The position numbers and the translations under genes are program-made. Positions 31,514 to 41,438 of a stretch of 64,000 nt of DNA are shown here, piece by piece. The notes under the pieces were generated by a model. That model had not been told where the DNA came from. It saw only the letters and a program-made list of their open reading frames with translations, and did no database searches. Origin of the DNA: Aliamphritea spongicola. Its GTDB lineage: Bacteria; Pseudomonadota; Gammaproteobacteria; Pseudomonadales; Balneatricaceae. The first letter of the stretch is position 1; every line of letters starts with the position of its first letter. The stretch is taken from the NCBI GenBank assembly GCA_024347235.1, contig AP025283.1:4092001-4156000 (forward strand), written 5' to 3'.

Positions 31514-31863
31514 TCAGCTGCCCCGGTAGGTTGAATAACTGTACGGTGAGATCAGCAGTGGCACATGATAGTGCTCATCTTCATCGGCAATACCGAAACG
31601 CAGCACTACCTCATCCAGGAATGCGGGCTCCGGTAACGACAGGCCCTTACCCCGATAGTAGTCCCCACCCGGAAAACCAGTTCGTACACACCGGCAACAA
31701 AGTCACTTCCGTCCAGAATCGGGCTGTCGCAGCGGCCGTCATCATTGGTATGACGTTCCGCCAGCAATGTCCGCTCACCATCAACACGGTACAGCGTGAC
31801 CGGAATATCACTGCCCGGACAGCCATGTGCAGAATCCAGTACGTGGGTTGTTAAGTAGCCCAT
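31514..31863 (-). CDS. uraH: 5-hydroxyisourate hydrolase, frameshifted
   Basis: Transthyretin-like protein of about 116 residues. It begins [20 protein letters not shown], includes [20 protein letters not shown], and, after one lost base near 31650, ends [11 protein letters not shown]. The C-terminal tetrapeptide YRGS distinguishes the hydrolase from transthyretin. It converts 5-hydroxyisourate to OHCU, the substrate of UraD. It is divergent from puuE with two TTGTATACAA operators in between. Confidence 0.92.
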
Positions 31864-31972
31864 CGGGAATACCTCCTGTTTATAAGCAGCAGAGACGGAT
31901 GCATTTCCGCTCTTACTAAGCCGTTAATGAATAGCTGAACTATAATACTTCTGAGACAAAAATAAACTTATT

Positions 31973-31982
31973 TTGTATACAA
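31973..31982. promoter_or_regulatory. TTGTATACAA operator in uraH-puuE divergent region (site 1)
   Basis: Perfect palindrome TTGTATACAA, 110 bp before the uraH start on the other strand. Together with site 2 it brackets the divergent promoters. Confidence 0.68.
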
Positions 31983-32086
31983 TCAATATCATTTAATGTC
32001 TAATCAGCTGTTATATAAGCGCTTTATTAGTTGTTTCGAATGATGAAAAGCAAAGAGCCTGCTTATCTTTGCATATAAATCCAAAA

Positions 32087-32098
32087 ATTGTATACAAT
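32087..32098. promoter_or_regulatory. ATTGTATACAAT operator before puuE (site 2)
   Basis: Perfect 12-bp palindrome ATTGTATACAAT, about 60 bp upstream of the puuE start and 115 bp (about 11 helical turns) from site 1. Same sequence as the azgA site; candidate target of the GntR regulator. Confidence 0.7.
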
Positions 32099-32158
32099 GA
32101 ATTCATTCTGACCTCAGGGTCAACTTGTTATTCAGTTTAATACAGAAGGAACGTCACC

Positions 32159-33075
32159 GTGAATCATGAATATCCCCGAGATCTGATCGGTTACGGTAAT
32201 ACCCCTCCTGACCCGCAATGGCCGGGGCAGGCACGCATCGCCGTATCCTTTGTTCTTAACTATGAAGAAGGGGCGAACGCTGCCTGCTTCACGGTGATAA
32301 TGAGTCCGAAGCTTTTCTGTCGGAACTGCCCGGCGCGGTGCCTTTTCCGGACGCCCGTCATATGAGTATGGAATCGGTATACGAATACGGCAGCCGTGCC
32401 GGTGTCTGGCGCATTCTTAAACTGTTCGCCAAACACAAAATTCCGCTGACTATATTTGCCGTCGCCATGGCTGCTCAGCGTTACCCTGAAGTTATTCAGG
32501 CCATGCATCAGGCAGGCCATGAAATCTGCAGCCACGGCTACCGCTGGATTGATTACCAGAAACTCAGCAAGGAAGAAGAACGGGAGCACCTGTATAAAGC
32601 CATTAACATCCTGCAGGACATCACCGGCCAGCGGCCGCAGGGCTGGTACACCGGCCGCAACAGCCCGAACACCCGGGACATTGTGATGGAGGAAGGCGGC
32701 TTCCTGTATGACAGCGATGCCTACGATGATGACCTGCCCTACTGGATCAACAATCAGGGTAAAGGCCACCTTGTCGTACCTTACACCCTGGACAGTAACG
32801 ATATGCGCTTTGCTACCCAGCAGGGTTTCAACAGCGGTGAGCAGTTCTTCCAGTACCTGAAGGACAGCTTCGATACCCTTTACGAAGAAGGTGCAGAAGC
32901 GCCGAAGATGCTGTCTATCGGCCTGCACTGCCGGCTGATCGGCCGTCCGGGACGAATCGCCGCGCTGCGCCGCTTTATTGAATACGCCCAGTCCCACGAA
33001 CGGGTCTGGTTTGCCCGCCGGGTGGACATTGCCCGCCACTGGCACGTAACTCACCCTTTTCAGGCCAACACTTAA
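32159..33075 (+). CDS. puuE: Cofactor-independent allantoinase, frameshifted
   Basis: NodB/polysaccharide-deacetylase-fold protein of the PuuE type. MSMESVYEYGSRAGVWRIL, HEICSHGYRWIDYQKLS and WYTGRNSPNTRDIV are the family's active-site segments. Start GTG 32159 (VNHEYPRDLIGYGNTPPDP) follows AAGGAACG. One base is lost near 32285; restored text reads NYEEGAN.CLLHGDNESEAF. It hydrolyses allantoin to allantoate without metal and is unrelated to the amidohydrolase-type AllB. First gene of a five-gene operon ending with puuD. Confidence 0.92.
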
Positions 33076-33091
33076 ACGGAAGCGATCTGCC

Positions 33092-33610
33092 ATGACTCAG
33101 CAATTTCAGCACTGCACCCCGGGCCAGATGGACCGCGACACCTTCGTCAGCACCTTTGCGGATATCTATGAACATTCCCCGTGGGTCGCCGAGCAGACCT
33201 TTGATCAGGGCCTGCCGGAAGATGCCAACAGCATTGACCAGCTGCAGCAGCGGATGGCCGGTGTACTGTTATCCGCCAGTCAGGAAGCCCAGCTGGCGCT
33301 GATCAACGCTCACCCGGATCTGGCAGGCAAGGCAGCCATTGCCGGTGAGCTTACCGAAGCCTCCACCTCCGAGCAGGCCGGCGCAGGTATCAACGAATGT
33401 ACCGCCGAAGAATTCAAGCGTTTCACCGAGCTGAACGATGCCTATAAAGCCCGTTTCAACTTTCCGTTCATCATGGCGGTTAAAGGCAGCAACCGGCACG
33501 AAATTCTGGCGGCTTTTGAAACCCGCATACACAACTCGCCGGAAACGGAGTTTTCCCGCGCACTGGAAGAAATTAACAAGATTGCCCTGTTCCGCCTCAG
33601 CGCGATGTAA
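33092..33610 (+). CDS. uraD: OHCU decarboxylase
   Basis: 172-residue intact protein. Catalytic features are visible: [19 protein letters not shown] and [20 protein letters not shown] followed by MAVKG, the OHCU-decarboxylase core with the catalytic His in AHPDL. It converts 2-oxo-4-hydroxy-4-carboxy-5-ureidoimidazoline to S-allantoin. It sits 16 bp after puuE and 41 bp before the allantoicase gene in the same operon. Confidence 0.95.
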   Translation: MTQQFQHCTPGQMDRDTFVSTFADIYEHSPWVAEQTFDQGLPEDANSIDQLQQRMAGVLLSASQEAQLALINAHPDLAGKAAIAGELTEASTSEQAGAGINECTAEEFKRFTELNDAYKARFNFPFIMAVKGSNRHEILAAFETRIHNSPETEFSRALEEINKIALFRLSAM

Positions 33611-33651
33611 GCCGGCCACAGCGACAATCATTTCAGCAGGACACAGACACA

Positions 33652-34645
33652 ATGACTCAAGACTTTTTAAAATACATCAACCTGGCAGACGCCCGCCTGG
33701 GCAGTAAAGCGATCTACGTCACCGATGACTGGTTTGCCGACGTTAACCGCATGCTGCAACCTGAAGCGCCGGTCTGGAAAGAAGGTGTATTCGATGACAA
33801 CGGTAAATGGATGGACGGCTGGGAATCCCGCCGTAAGCGTTTCGAGGGCTACGATTACACCATCATCCGTCTGGGTGTACCCGGCGTGATTAAAGGGGTG
33901 GACATTGATACCTGCCACTTTACCGGTAACTTTCCGCCATCAGCCTCACTGGAAGCCTGCTTCTGCCCGGACGGTGATCCATCAGATGCTCAACAGTGGC
34001 ACGAAATTCTACCTGCGGTGAGCTTGCAGGGGAACAGCCAGCATCTGCACAGCATCAGTGATGACCGGCCGTGGACCCACCTGCGCTTTAACATCTATCC
34101 GGATGGCGGTGTTGCCCGCCTACGGGTATACGGCCTGCCGCACCGCGACTGGTCTGCCCAGAACGCTGATGAACAGGTTGATCTGGCCGCGTCACTGAAC
34201 GGTGGCCGGGCACTGGCGTGCAGCGATGAGCACTTCGGCACCATGAGTAACATTCTTAACCCAGGCCGTGGCGTCAACATGGGTGATGGGTGGGAAACCG
34301 CCCGTCGCCGGACACCCGGCAATGACTGGGTGATTGTCGCACTGGGACACCCAGGGAAATCGAGCGCATTGTGGTTGATACCCTGCACTTTAAGGGCAAC
34401 TACCCGGACAGCTGCTCCATTCAGGCGGCCTTTGTAAAGGCGGCACTGACGAGCAAATCGAAACCCAGAGCCTGTTCTGGAAAGAACTGCTGCCATCCCA
34501 AAAGCTGGAAATGCATCAGGAACATGAGTTCACGGAACAGATTGCCGCGCTGGGTCCGGTTACCCACGTACGCCTGAACATCTTCCCGGACGGCGGTGTC
34601 AGCCGGTTACGTTTATTCGGCAAGGTCACCAACACTGACCGATAA
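33652..34645 (+). CDS. alc: Allantoicase, frameshifted
   Basis: Two-domain jelly-roll protein with an internal duplication: [20 protein letters not shown] with [20 protein letters not shown] in the first half, and [20 protein letters not shown] with [20 protein letters not shown] in the second. Single bases are missing near 34356 and 34438, restoring [16 protein letters not shown] and [13 protein letters not shown]. It hydrolyses allantoate to ureidoglycolate and urea, so a urease elsewhere would be needed to recover that nitrogen. Confidence 0.93.
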
Positions 34646-34745
34646 AGCCCGATAACAGGTTGCCAGACGCAGAGATGAAGCTCCCGCCTGGCAACCGGGC
34701 CAGCCCTGCCGGCATCAGCCACAGGGCGGCAACCACGAGGTGAAT

Positions 34746-35245
34746 ATGCTTACACTGAAACCACAACCCTTAACCGCCGAAGCTTTTGCACCGTACGGCG
34801 ACGTGATTGAAACCGGGACCGGGATTTCTTCATGATCAATAAGGGCAATACCCGGCGCTACCACCGTCTGGCGGAGGTCAGCCTGGGCAAGCAGGAAGAT
34901 ACAGCGATCATCAGTATCTTCACCACCAAGGCGTATCCGATGCCGATGCCCATCAGCATGCTGGAGCGTCACCCACTGGGCAGTCAGGCGTTTATCCCGC
35001 TGAACGGCGAGCCTTTTCTGATTGTGGTCGCGCCTCCCGGTGATACGCCTGAGATCAGCAAGATTCAGGCCTTCATTACCGATGGCCAGCAAGGCATTAA
35101 CTACCACACTGGGGTTTGGCATCACCCGGTAATCAGCTGCGCCGCACAGGACAGCTTTCTGGTCATCGACCGGGCCGGTGAAGGCCATAACTGTGATGAA
35201 CATGATTTTCCGGCAGACACTGCCATTGAGCTGCTACCGGCCTGA
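34746..35245 (+). CDS. allA: Ureidoglycolate lyase, frameshifted
   Basis: Starts MLTLKPQPLTAEAFAPYGDV and, after one lost G near 34820, continues DRDFFMINKGNTRRYHRLAE, FTTKAYPMPMPISMLERHPL, GSQAFIPLNGEPFLIVVA and YHTGVWHHPVISC. These are the AllA signatures. It splits ureidoglycolate into glyoxylate and urea, the last step of the pathway encoded here. It lies between the allantoicase and puuD genes. Confidence 0.92.
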
Positions 35246-35346
35246 CGCAGCTTCCGCTTGATAAAAGCGGTACGCCGGAACGTAAGTGCATAATAAAAAT
35301 ACTGGCAGGTTGAGAAACACCTGCAACTTAAGATGAGGAGTGAACG

Positions 35347-36519
35347 ATGGATCCCCATATCATAGAGTGGTTGAACCTGGCGGTACGCTGGGTTCACATG
35401 ATCACCGGCGTTGCCTGGATAGGTGCGTCCTTTTATTTTGTCTGGCTGGAGAACCATCTGGAACGCAGCAATCCCCGCGAAGGCTTGTCTGGCGATCTCT
35501 GGGCGATTCATGGCGGCGGGATTTATCATCTGGAAAAATACAAACTGGCGCCACCGCAAATGCCGGAAAAACTGCACTGGTTTAAATGGGAAGCCTATGC
35601 CACCTGGCTGTCCGGCGTTACCCTGCTGGCGGTGGTTTACTACCTGAACGCCAAGCTGTATCTGGTTGCCCCAGGTTCAGATTTAAGCTCTGCGGCGGCC
35701 ATCGGTATCGGTGTTGCCAGCCTGGTTGTGGGCTGGTTCGTCTACGACCTGCTGTGTGACTCTCCGCTGGGTAAAAAGCCGGCATTATTAGGCGCGATCC
35801 TGTTCATTCTGCTGATCGCTGCCGCCTGGGGACTTTCACAGGTATTCAGCGGCCGTGGTGCCTTTATCCATGTGGGTGCCATCATCGGTACCATCATGGT
35901 CGGTAACGTATTCCGCATCATCATGCCGGCCCAGCGGGCACTGGTCAGCGCCATTGAAGCCGGTCAGGAACCGGACCCGGCCCTGCCAGCGAAAGGTCTG
36001 CTACGCTCACGCCACAACAACTACTTCACCCTGCCGGTGCTGTTTATCATGATCAGCAATCATTTCCCGAGCACCTACGGGCATGAATTTAACTGGCTGG
36101 TTCTGGCTGGCATTGCCGCTATCAGTGTCCTGGTACGCCACTACTTCAACACCCGTCACATGACCCAGAAATTTGCCTGGACCTTACCGGCCGGTGCACT
36201 GGGCATGATCTGTCTGGCCTTTGTGGTGGCCCCGAAACAGGCTGTACAGAACAGCCCGGCGGTCAGTGCACAGGTGGTGCATGAAATCATCAGCGAGCGC
36301 TGCAGTGTGTGTCACTCAGATACTCCAAGCTACCCGGGTTTCACCAGCCCGCCGGGCGGCTTCGTGCTGGATACCATTGAACAGATCTCGCAGAAATCTG
36401 CACAGATTAAAGCACAGGCCATCACCACCAAGGCCATGCCGTTAGGTAACATCACGCAGATGACTCAGGAAGAAAGGGATCAGATTGCCGCCTGGATAAG
36501 CGCCGGCAAGCCGGAATAA
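35347..36519 (+). CDS. puuD: Membrane urate oxidase PuuD with cytochrome c domain
   Basis: 390-residue intact protein. About eight membrane helices (beginning WVHMITGVAWIGASFYFVWL) form the urate-oxidase module, and the C-terminal domain carries one c-type heme motif, CSVCH, with a likely axial Met in KAMPLG. PuuD oxidises urate to 5-hydroxyisourate and hands electrons to the respiratory chain instead of making peroxide as uricase does. The heme domain should face the periplasm. It is the last gene of the puuE operon and logically the first step. Confidence 0.93.
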   Translation: MDPHIIEWLNLAVRWVHMITGVAWIGASFYFVWLENHLERSNPREGLSGDLWAIHGGGIYHLEKYKLAPPQMPEKLHWFKWEAYATWLSGVTLLAVVYYLNAKLYLVAPGSDLSSAAAIGIGVASLVVGWFVYDLLCDSPLGKKPALLGAILFILLIAAAWGLSQVFSGRGAFIHVGAIIGTIMVGNVFRIIMPAQRALVSAIEAGQEPDPALPAKGLLRSRHNNYFTLPVLFIMISNHFPSTYGHEFNWLVLAGIAAISVLVRHYFNTRHMTQKFAWTLPAGALGMICLAFVVAPKQAVQNSPAVSAQVVHEIISERCSVCHSDTPSYPGFTSPPGGFVLDTIEQISQKSAQIKAQAITTKAMPLGNITQMTQEERDQIAAWISAGKPE

Positions 36520-36558
36520 ACCTGAAAAGAACATAACCAGAAGGCGATAGCCTGTTAG

Positions 36559-36580
36559 GGTGCTTCCGGCCGGAAGCACC
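36559..36580 (+). terminator. Rho-independent terminator after puuD
   Basis: GGTGCTTCCGG (36559-36569) and CCGGAAGCACC (36570-36580) form a perfect uninterrupted palindrome followed by TTTTT. It ends the puuE-uraD-alc-allA-puuD operon. Confidence 0.92.
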
Positions 36581-36646
36581 TTTTTATGCGCGGTGTTTTT
36601 CTTTACTGAGGCTCAGCGAACCCCTGAAGCCAGCCTGGGAAGATTT

Positions 36647-37349
36647 TCAGTAACTTTTGCTGCTGCGGCTGCCGTCCGACAGTCCAAGAAATGCCGCCCG
36701 ACAGCTGGCCTGCATTGCCGGAGACATCCCCTTACTCCAGAGTGCACCGGGGTTAACCGCCTCAGTGACACCGACCAGTTGCAGATCATTATCCCGGCGC
36801 CATTTGTCCGCCAGTGGCGTGGCAATCACGGCGGCGAAAACATCTTTATGCAGTAGCAGAGACATCGCACCGACACTGGTGCGGGTATAGGTGATTCGGT
36901 CAGACTTATGCTCCACACCGACAGAGGCAAACAGATCCCGGGCCAGCAGATAACCGGTCACTGAGTCCGGCGATAAGAATGCAATCCGTACTCCGGACAG
37001 CGCCTGCAGATCCGGTACCGCCGTCGAACCTCTGACCAGTACACTGGCCGACAGCTCTGCACCGTTAAGCACCTGCAGATTCAGCAGCGGCCAGTAGTCA
37101 GACCCGAAGTCATGTTCAAGGGGCAAACACCAGCTGTGCGTTCAGGTTCTGCGGATATTCTGCCGCCGTTTCGATATCGCTCACCGGACAACCCTGCTGA
37201 GTCAGATAGCGGCTCAGGTTATGCAGCCTGCGCCCGGATATGGCACCGCCCTCTGCGGAACTGATAAACATTGTCAGTGGTTCGGCGGCAAACAGCCCGC
37301 CGGAATAACCGCTCAGGCTCAACAGCAGGCAGAATAAGGCATTCCTCAT
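36647..37349 (-). CDS. PhnD-like periplasmic substrate-binding protein, frameshifted
   Basis: Signal peptide MRNALFCLLLSLSGYSGGLF ending before AAEP. The mature part has the PhnD/phosphonate-binding pattern: SASVLVRGSTAVPDLQALSG, VRIAFLSPDSVTGYLLARDL and SVGAMSLLLHKDVFAAVIAT. The frame changes near 37125 (VFAPLEHDFGSDYWPLL). No ABC permease or ATPase is adjacent, so it may be an orphan binding or sensory protein; ligand unknown. Confidence 0.68.
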
Positions 37350-37509
37350 AACATCCCCAATTCAAAACTCGGAAGTGAATCAGAATACTAAGTGAATACA
37401 GCGCCGGTACCCCTGCGCCAGATCAGGCAAAATCAATTATTCGGCTCAACTGCAAACCGTTCAGGCTTCCCCTGCCGGCAGATACGGACCGAAGGATAAC
37501 CCCGGCTTG

Positions 37510-39190
37510 TCATTGTTGAGCAGCGGAATGCCCCAGCCTCTGGTGCATGTGGATAAACTCCCAGGGCGAGGCTTCAGAGCCCCGTTCCGACATCACCTCT
37601 ATCAGCACCGGCCGGTCCGCCGCCAGAGCTTTTTCCAGCACTGGCTTAAGCGCTGCAGGCGAGTCCACCCGCCAGGCCTCTACGCCACAGCTTTCTGCCA
37701 TCCGGACGAAATCCGGACTGGTGATTTCCGAACCGCTGAAACGGCCACCGTAACCCAGCAACTGATCACGGCGAACATTGGTATAGGTACTGTTATTGAA
37801 TACCAGTGTCACCAGCGCGATATTATGTTCTGCGGCGGTAATCAGTTCCTGCGCCCCGAACATAAAGCCACCATCCCCGCAGACGGACACCACCGGCCGG
37901 TCCGGGTTCGCCACTTTTGCTCCCAGAGCCGTGGCAAATCCATACCCCAGATTGCCCTGATAGCCGCCTTCAATGAAGGAACGGGGCTGCAGTACCGGAA
38001 AACCGCCGATCCAGGTAGCAAATCCCATCTGTGAGACTTCCGGTACATAAATGCCGTCCCGGGGTAAAACCTGACGGATAACATTCAGATAGGATAATTG
38101 CGGCTGCACCTTCTGTATGGCTTGCCAGGCCACAGCCTTGGCAGTAGCAATATCATCCAGCCGTTTATGATCCGGTTCTGCAGCGGTTTCCAGCTGTTCC
38201 AGAATCAGCCGGCAGGCCTGAGCAGAGTCCGCCACTACAGCCTGATCGGGCTGGAAGATATCCATCTGTGCCGGATCAATATCGATCCGCAGCAATTTCG
38301 GACCGCCACTGGGCTTCTGCTCATATTGCATAAACTTGTTGGCCCAGTTGAGATAGGGCATTTCCAGCCGGCTGCCAATTCCGATCAGCAGATCCACCTC
38401 ATCCCATAACTGACGGGCCGCCACCGGTGGCACCCCAGCGGGTGATCTTCCGGCACGATGCCCCGCCCGCTGCGAAAGCCCCCACCGGCGCCGTGATACG
38501 TTCAGCCAGCGCCAGCACTTCATCTGCGGCGTGCTGAGCCCCTGAACCACAAAGAATCATTGGCTTACGGGCCTGGCGGATTAACGCGGCAGCGGCGCTG
38601 ATCTCTGCCGGATCAACGTCCGGTATAGTTGCAGTCAGCGGTTTTATTGTCTGCTGCGGATCACTGCCACCGGCCATGGTATCCCAGCACATTTCAACCG
38701 TAACCGGTCCGGGCCGGCCACTGCGTGCCAGCTGAAACGCCCGGTTTACTTCACTTGAAATGTCCGCCGGGCTGCCAATATGAATCGCATCTTTGATCAG
38801 TGTTTTTAAAGTACCGGTCTGGTCCTTCAGCTCGTGCAGATGGCCCCGGCCCTTGCCGAGAAACGAAGATGGAATCTGCCCGGTCAGCCCTACAATCGGG
38901 CTGCAGTTACTCATTGCCGTACACAACGCTGCGCTGGTGTTAAGAATGCCCGGCCCCGGCACCACGGAAAACACCCCGGTTTTGCCGGTGGACTTCGCAT
39001 AGCCCATCGCCATGTAGGCCGCCGCCTGTTCATGACGGGGAACCACCAGCCGTAACGGCGATTTGTAAATACCGTCAAACAAAGGGTAAATCTGCGCGCC
39101 GGGAATACCGAAAACGGTTTCCGTTCCGTTGGCCACAACCGCATCAATAATCGCTTCGCCGGCTGTACGCTGCTGAGTCACTGCATCCAC
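37510..39190 (-). CDS. Thiamine-diphosphate-dependent decarboxylase/carboligase, frameshifted
   Basis: AHAS/BFD-superfamily enzyme. The N-terminal pyrimidine-binding domain has FGIPGAQIYPLFDGI and PRHEQAAAYMAMGYAKSTGK with the catalytic Glu. The C-terminal ThDP/Mg site is GDGGFMFGAQELITAAEHNI with a downstream NN. Two frames join near 38430-38450 across the central domain. The best start is GTG (complement of 39188-39190), seven bases after GGAGGAG. It differs from glyoxylate carboligase in its motifs; the substrate is unknown. A LysR regulator is divergent. Confidence 0.8.
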
Positions 39191-39320
39191 CTTATAGCTC
39201 CTCCCATGAAATCTTTGGCCGCATGCTATGACAGACATTTGCTATCAACAATTATAAAGAATATTGAATTGCTATAACGAAATCGTTATACATAGGTTTT
39301 CAGCGCAACGGCAGCATACG

Positions 39321-40255
39321 ATGAACCACAAGCAGCTCCGCCACTTTCTGGCGGTTACCCGGAAAGCAGCATTGCAGCAGCGGCACGGTCACTGGACATT
39401 GCCCAGCCGGCACTCAGTCTGAGCATTTCAAAACTGGAACATGAGCTGAAAACCCAGCTGTTTACACGCGGGACCCGGGGCGTTTGCCTGACCGAATCCG
39501 GACAGCTGTTTCACAATTACGCGCAGGAGGTCATACGGGGTGAAGAGCGTGTACTGGTGGACATTGCAGAGCTGGAAAGTAACCCTAAGGGCACTGTGGT
39601 GCTGGCGATGAATCAGGCCACCGATAATATTCTGGCCCTGCCCCTGACCCGGGCTGCAGCAAAACTGTATCCCGGTCTGGATCTGGATCTGCGCACCGGG
39701 TTGTCTTACGAAGTCACAGATATGCTGAAGAACGGTACGGCGGATATCGCCATTATCTACGAGGATGGCACCGACACTCCCGGCATACACAAAGAGTTGC
39801 TGATCCGCGAATCAATGTATTTTCTGAATCAGCGGCCGTCTTCCGGTGAAGGGGCTTTACCGGCAGACATCAGCTTTGCGGAAATGGCCAACTATGAAGT
39901 GGTCACCACTACCGGCAAGGAATCGCTGGCGTATATTCTGCAAAAAGTGGAAAACCAGACCGGCATCCGGCTCAAAAAACGCCGTCCTTACGGCCAGCTG
40001 ATGACCAGCCTGCGCTTTGCCTGTGAAGGACACTGCCGGCTAATCCTGCCGTCTTCAGCGTTTTATCATCTGGAACCGGCACCGCTGCTGTGTGCCCAGA
40101 AAATTACTGAACCGGAAATCTACCGAGATGTATATATCGCCACCGATCCCAACCGCCCGGTACGCAATATCACCCTGAAACTGACCGAGCTGATCAGGCA
40201 GTGTACCCGTGAAGAATACGCCAGCGGCCGCTGGCGGGGTGTACTGAACAGCTGA
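39321..40255 (+). CDS. LysR-family transcriptional regulator, frameshifted
   Basis: MNHKQLRHFLAV, then after a lost base near 39358 AAAARSLDIAQPALSLSISK followed by LEHELKTQLFTRGTRGVCLT, a LysR HTH. A LysR substrate-binding domain of the NAC/Cbl-like type follows (ALPLTRAAAKLYPGLDLDLR). It is divergent from the ThDP enzyme across about 130 bp and is its likely regulator. Confidence 0.86.
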
Positions 40256-40273
40256 TCAGCAGACATCAGTCAG

Positions 40274-41331
40274 CTACTGTGGCATTCCTGCTTCAGCCCT
40301 CAGCCCAAGAATCCGGCCGACTGTACGGTTCCAGTTCGCCGCACATTCCGGACCGCAGCGGCTGGCCCAGCGAGGCAGGATCACATCCGCCGCGACCTGA
40401 TCACGGATCACCAGATCAGACGCTGACGGTTCCACCAGCGTCATGCCGCCGGTTTCGCCTATCTCACAGGGGCCTGTGGATAAACAGGCCAGTGCGATGG
40501 CATCTTCCGTGGCGGTTTCCTGCCACATACGCTCAGTGAGGGTATCAATTTCCTGCTGCAGCAATGCTTTCTGAGCATCACTCAACAGGTTCCACTTGGT
40601 TTTGTTAATCGCCCCGAAGGCTAGCCCCCAACCTACTCTCAGGGTAAAACCGTGGGACGCCACCTTATACAGCTCGCCAGTGTATGCCGACATGGTGCCG
40701 GTAATCACACAGTCGAAGACACCTTTCTTCATCGCCTCAGGAACATCATGAAACGGTGCGCTGACCGGAATCGCTCCGACCCCTTCCACAAAATCCCCAG
40801 AGTTGTTAGATACACCCGCACCCGTTTTCCGCGCAGGTCTTCAATGCTGTTTACCGGGCTGTTGCACCAGATCATCTGGCTGGGAAAGGGGTACAGCATC
40901 ATCAGCTTGGCGTTGTATTTTTCCCCAAACGCCCGGGCCAGTGTGGGAAAGTAAGCATCCGCCACCTGCCTTTGCACCTTAATGTTCTGCACCAGAGAAG
41001 ACAGGTCTGCCCCTTCGAATATCTCGCTTTCCGGTACCACATATCCAGGCAGGCCAAAGGCGAAGTCAAACACACCGTTTTTCACCAGCCGCATGATTTC
41101 ATAGCCCCGCAGGCCCAGTTCTGTTTGGGGCTTTATTTCACCGATAATCTGGCCGTCTGAAACCTCAGCCATGTGCTGATTCCAGAACGGGCCTTCGTGC
41201 TTCTGGTAGTTGGTGAAATATCCCCAGGTACCGACGGCCTTGATAATAATAGTATCGGCAGCCAGCAACCGGCCGGCGAACAGCAGACAAGCCAGCAAGG
41301 GTAGCAGCAACAGTTTTGTGGATAATTTCAT
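40274..41331 (-). CDS. TRAP transporter substrate-binding protein, second paralogue, frameshifted
   Basis: Signal peptide MKLSTKLLLLPLLACLLFAG ending LLAAD. DctP fold: EIMRLVKNGVFDFAFGLPGY, IWCNSPVNSIEDLRGKRVRV and FHDVPEAMKKGVFDCVITGT. The frame changes near 40800 (LTTLGDFVEGVGAIPV). It is the last gene of the TRAP operon, about 110 bp after dctM, and is only distantly similar to the first binding protein at 43409-44393. A TRAP operon needs only one such protein, so this may widen ligand range or act as a sensor partner. Confidence 0.85.
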
Positions 41332-41438
41332 GCAGTAACAGCCTTTAATGCCAGAGCGCACTCCGGGTAAACATCAGATCACCTGAGTTACCCAGAGTAG
41401 CCATTATTGAACCGGTTAGCCATTGTCCGGCGAACGGT

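Noticed and set aside
37510..39190. Glyoxylate carboligase completing the purine pathway
   Set aside because: Position is suggestive, but the N-terminal motifs differ from Gcl and no hydroxypyruvate isomerase or tartronate semialdehyde reductase gene is adjacent.
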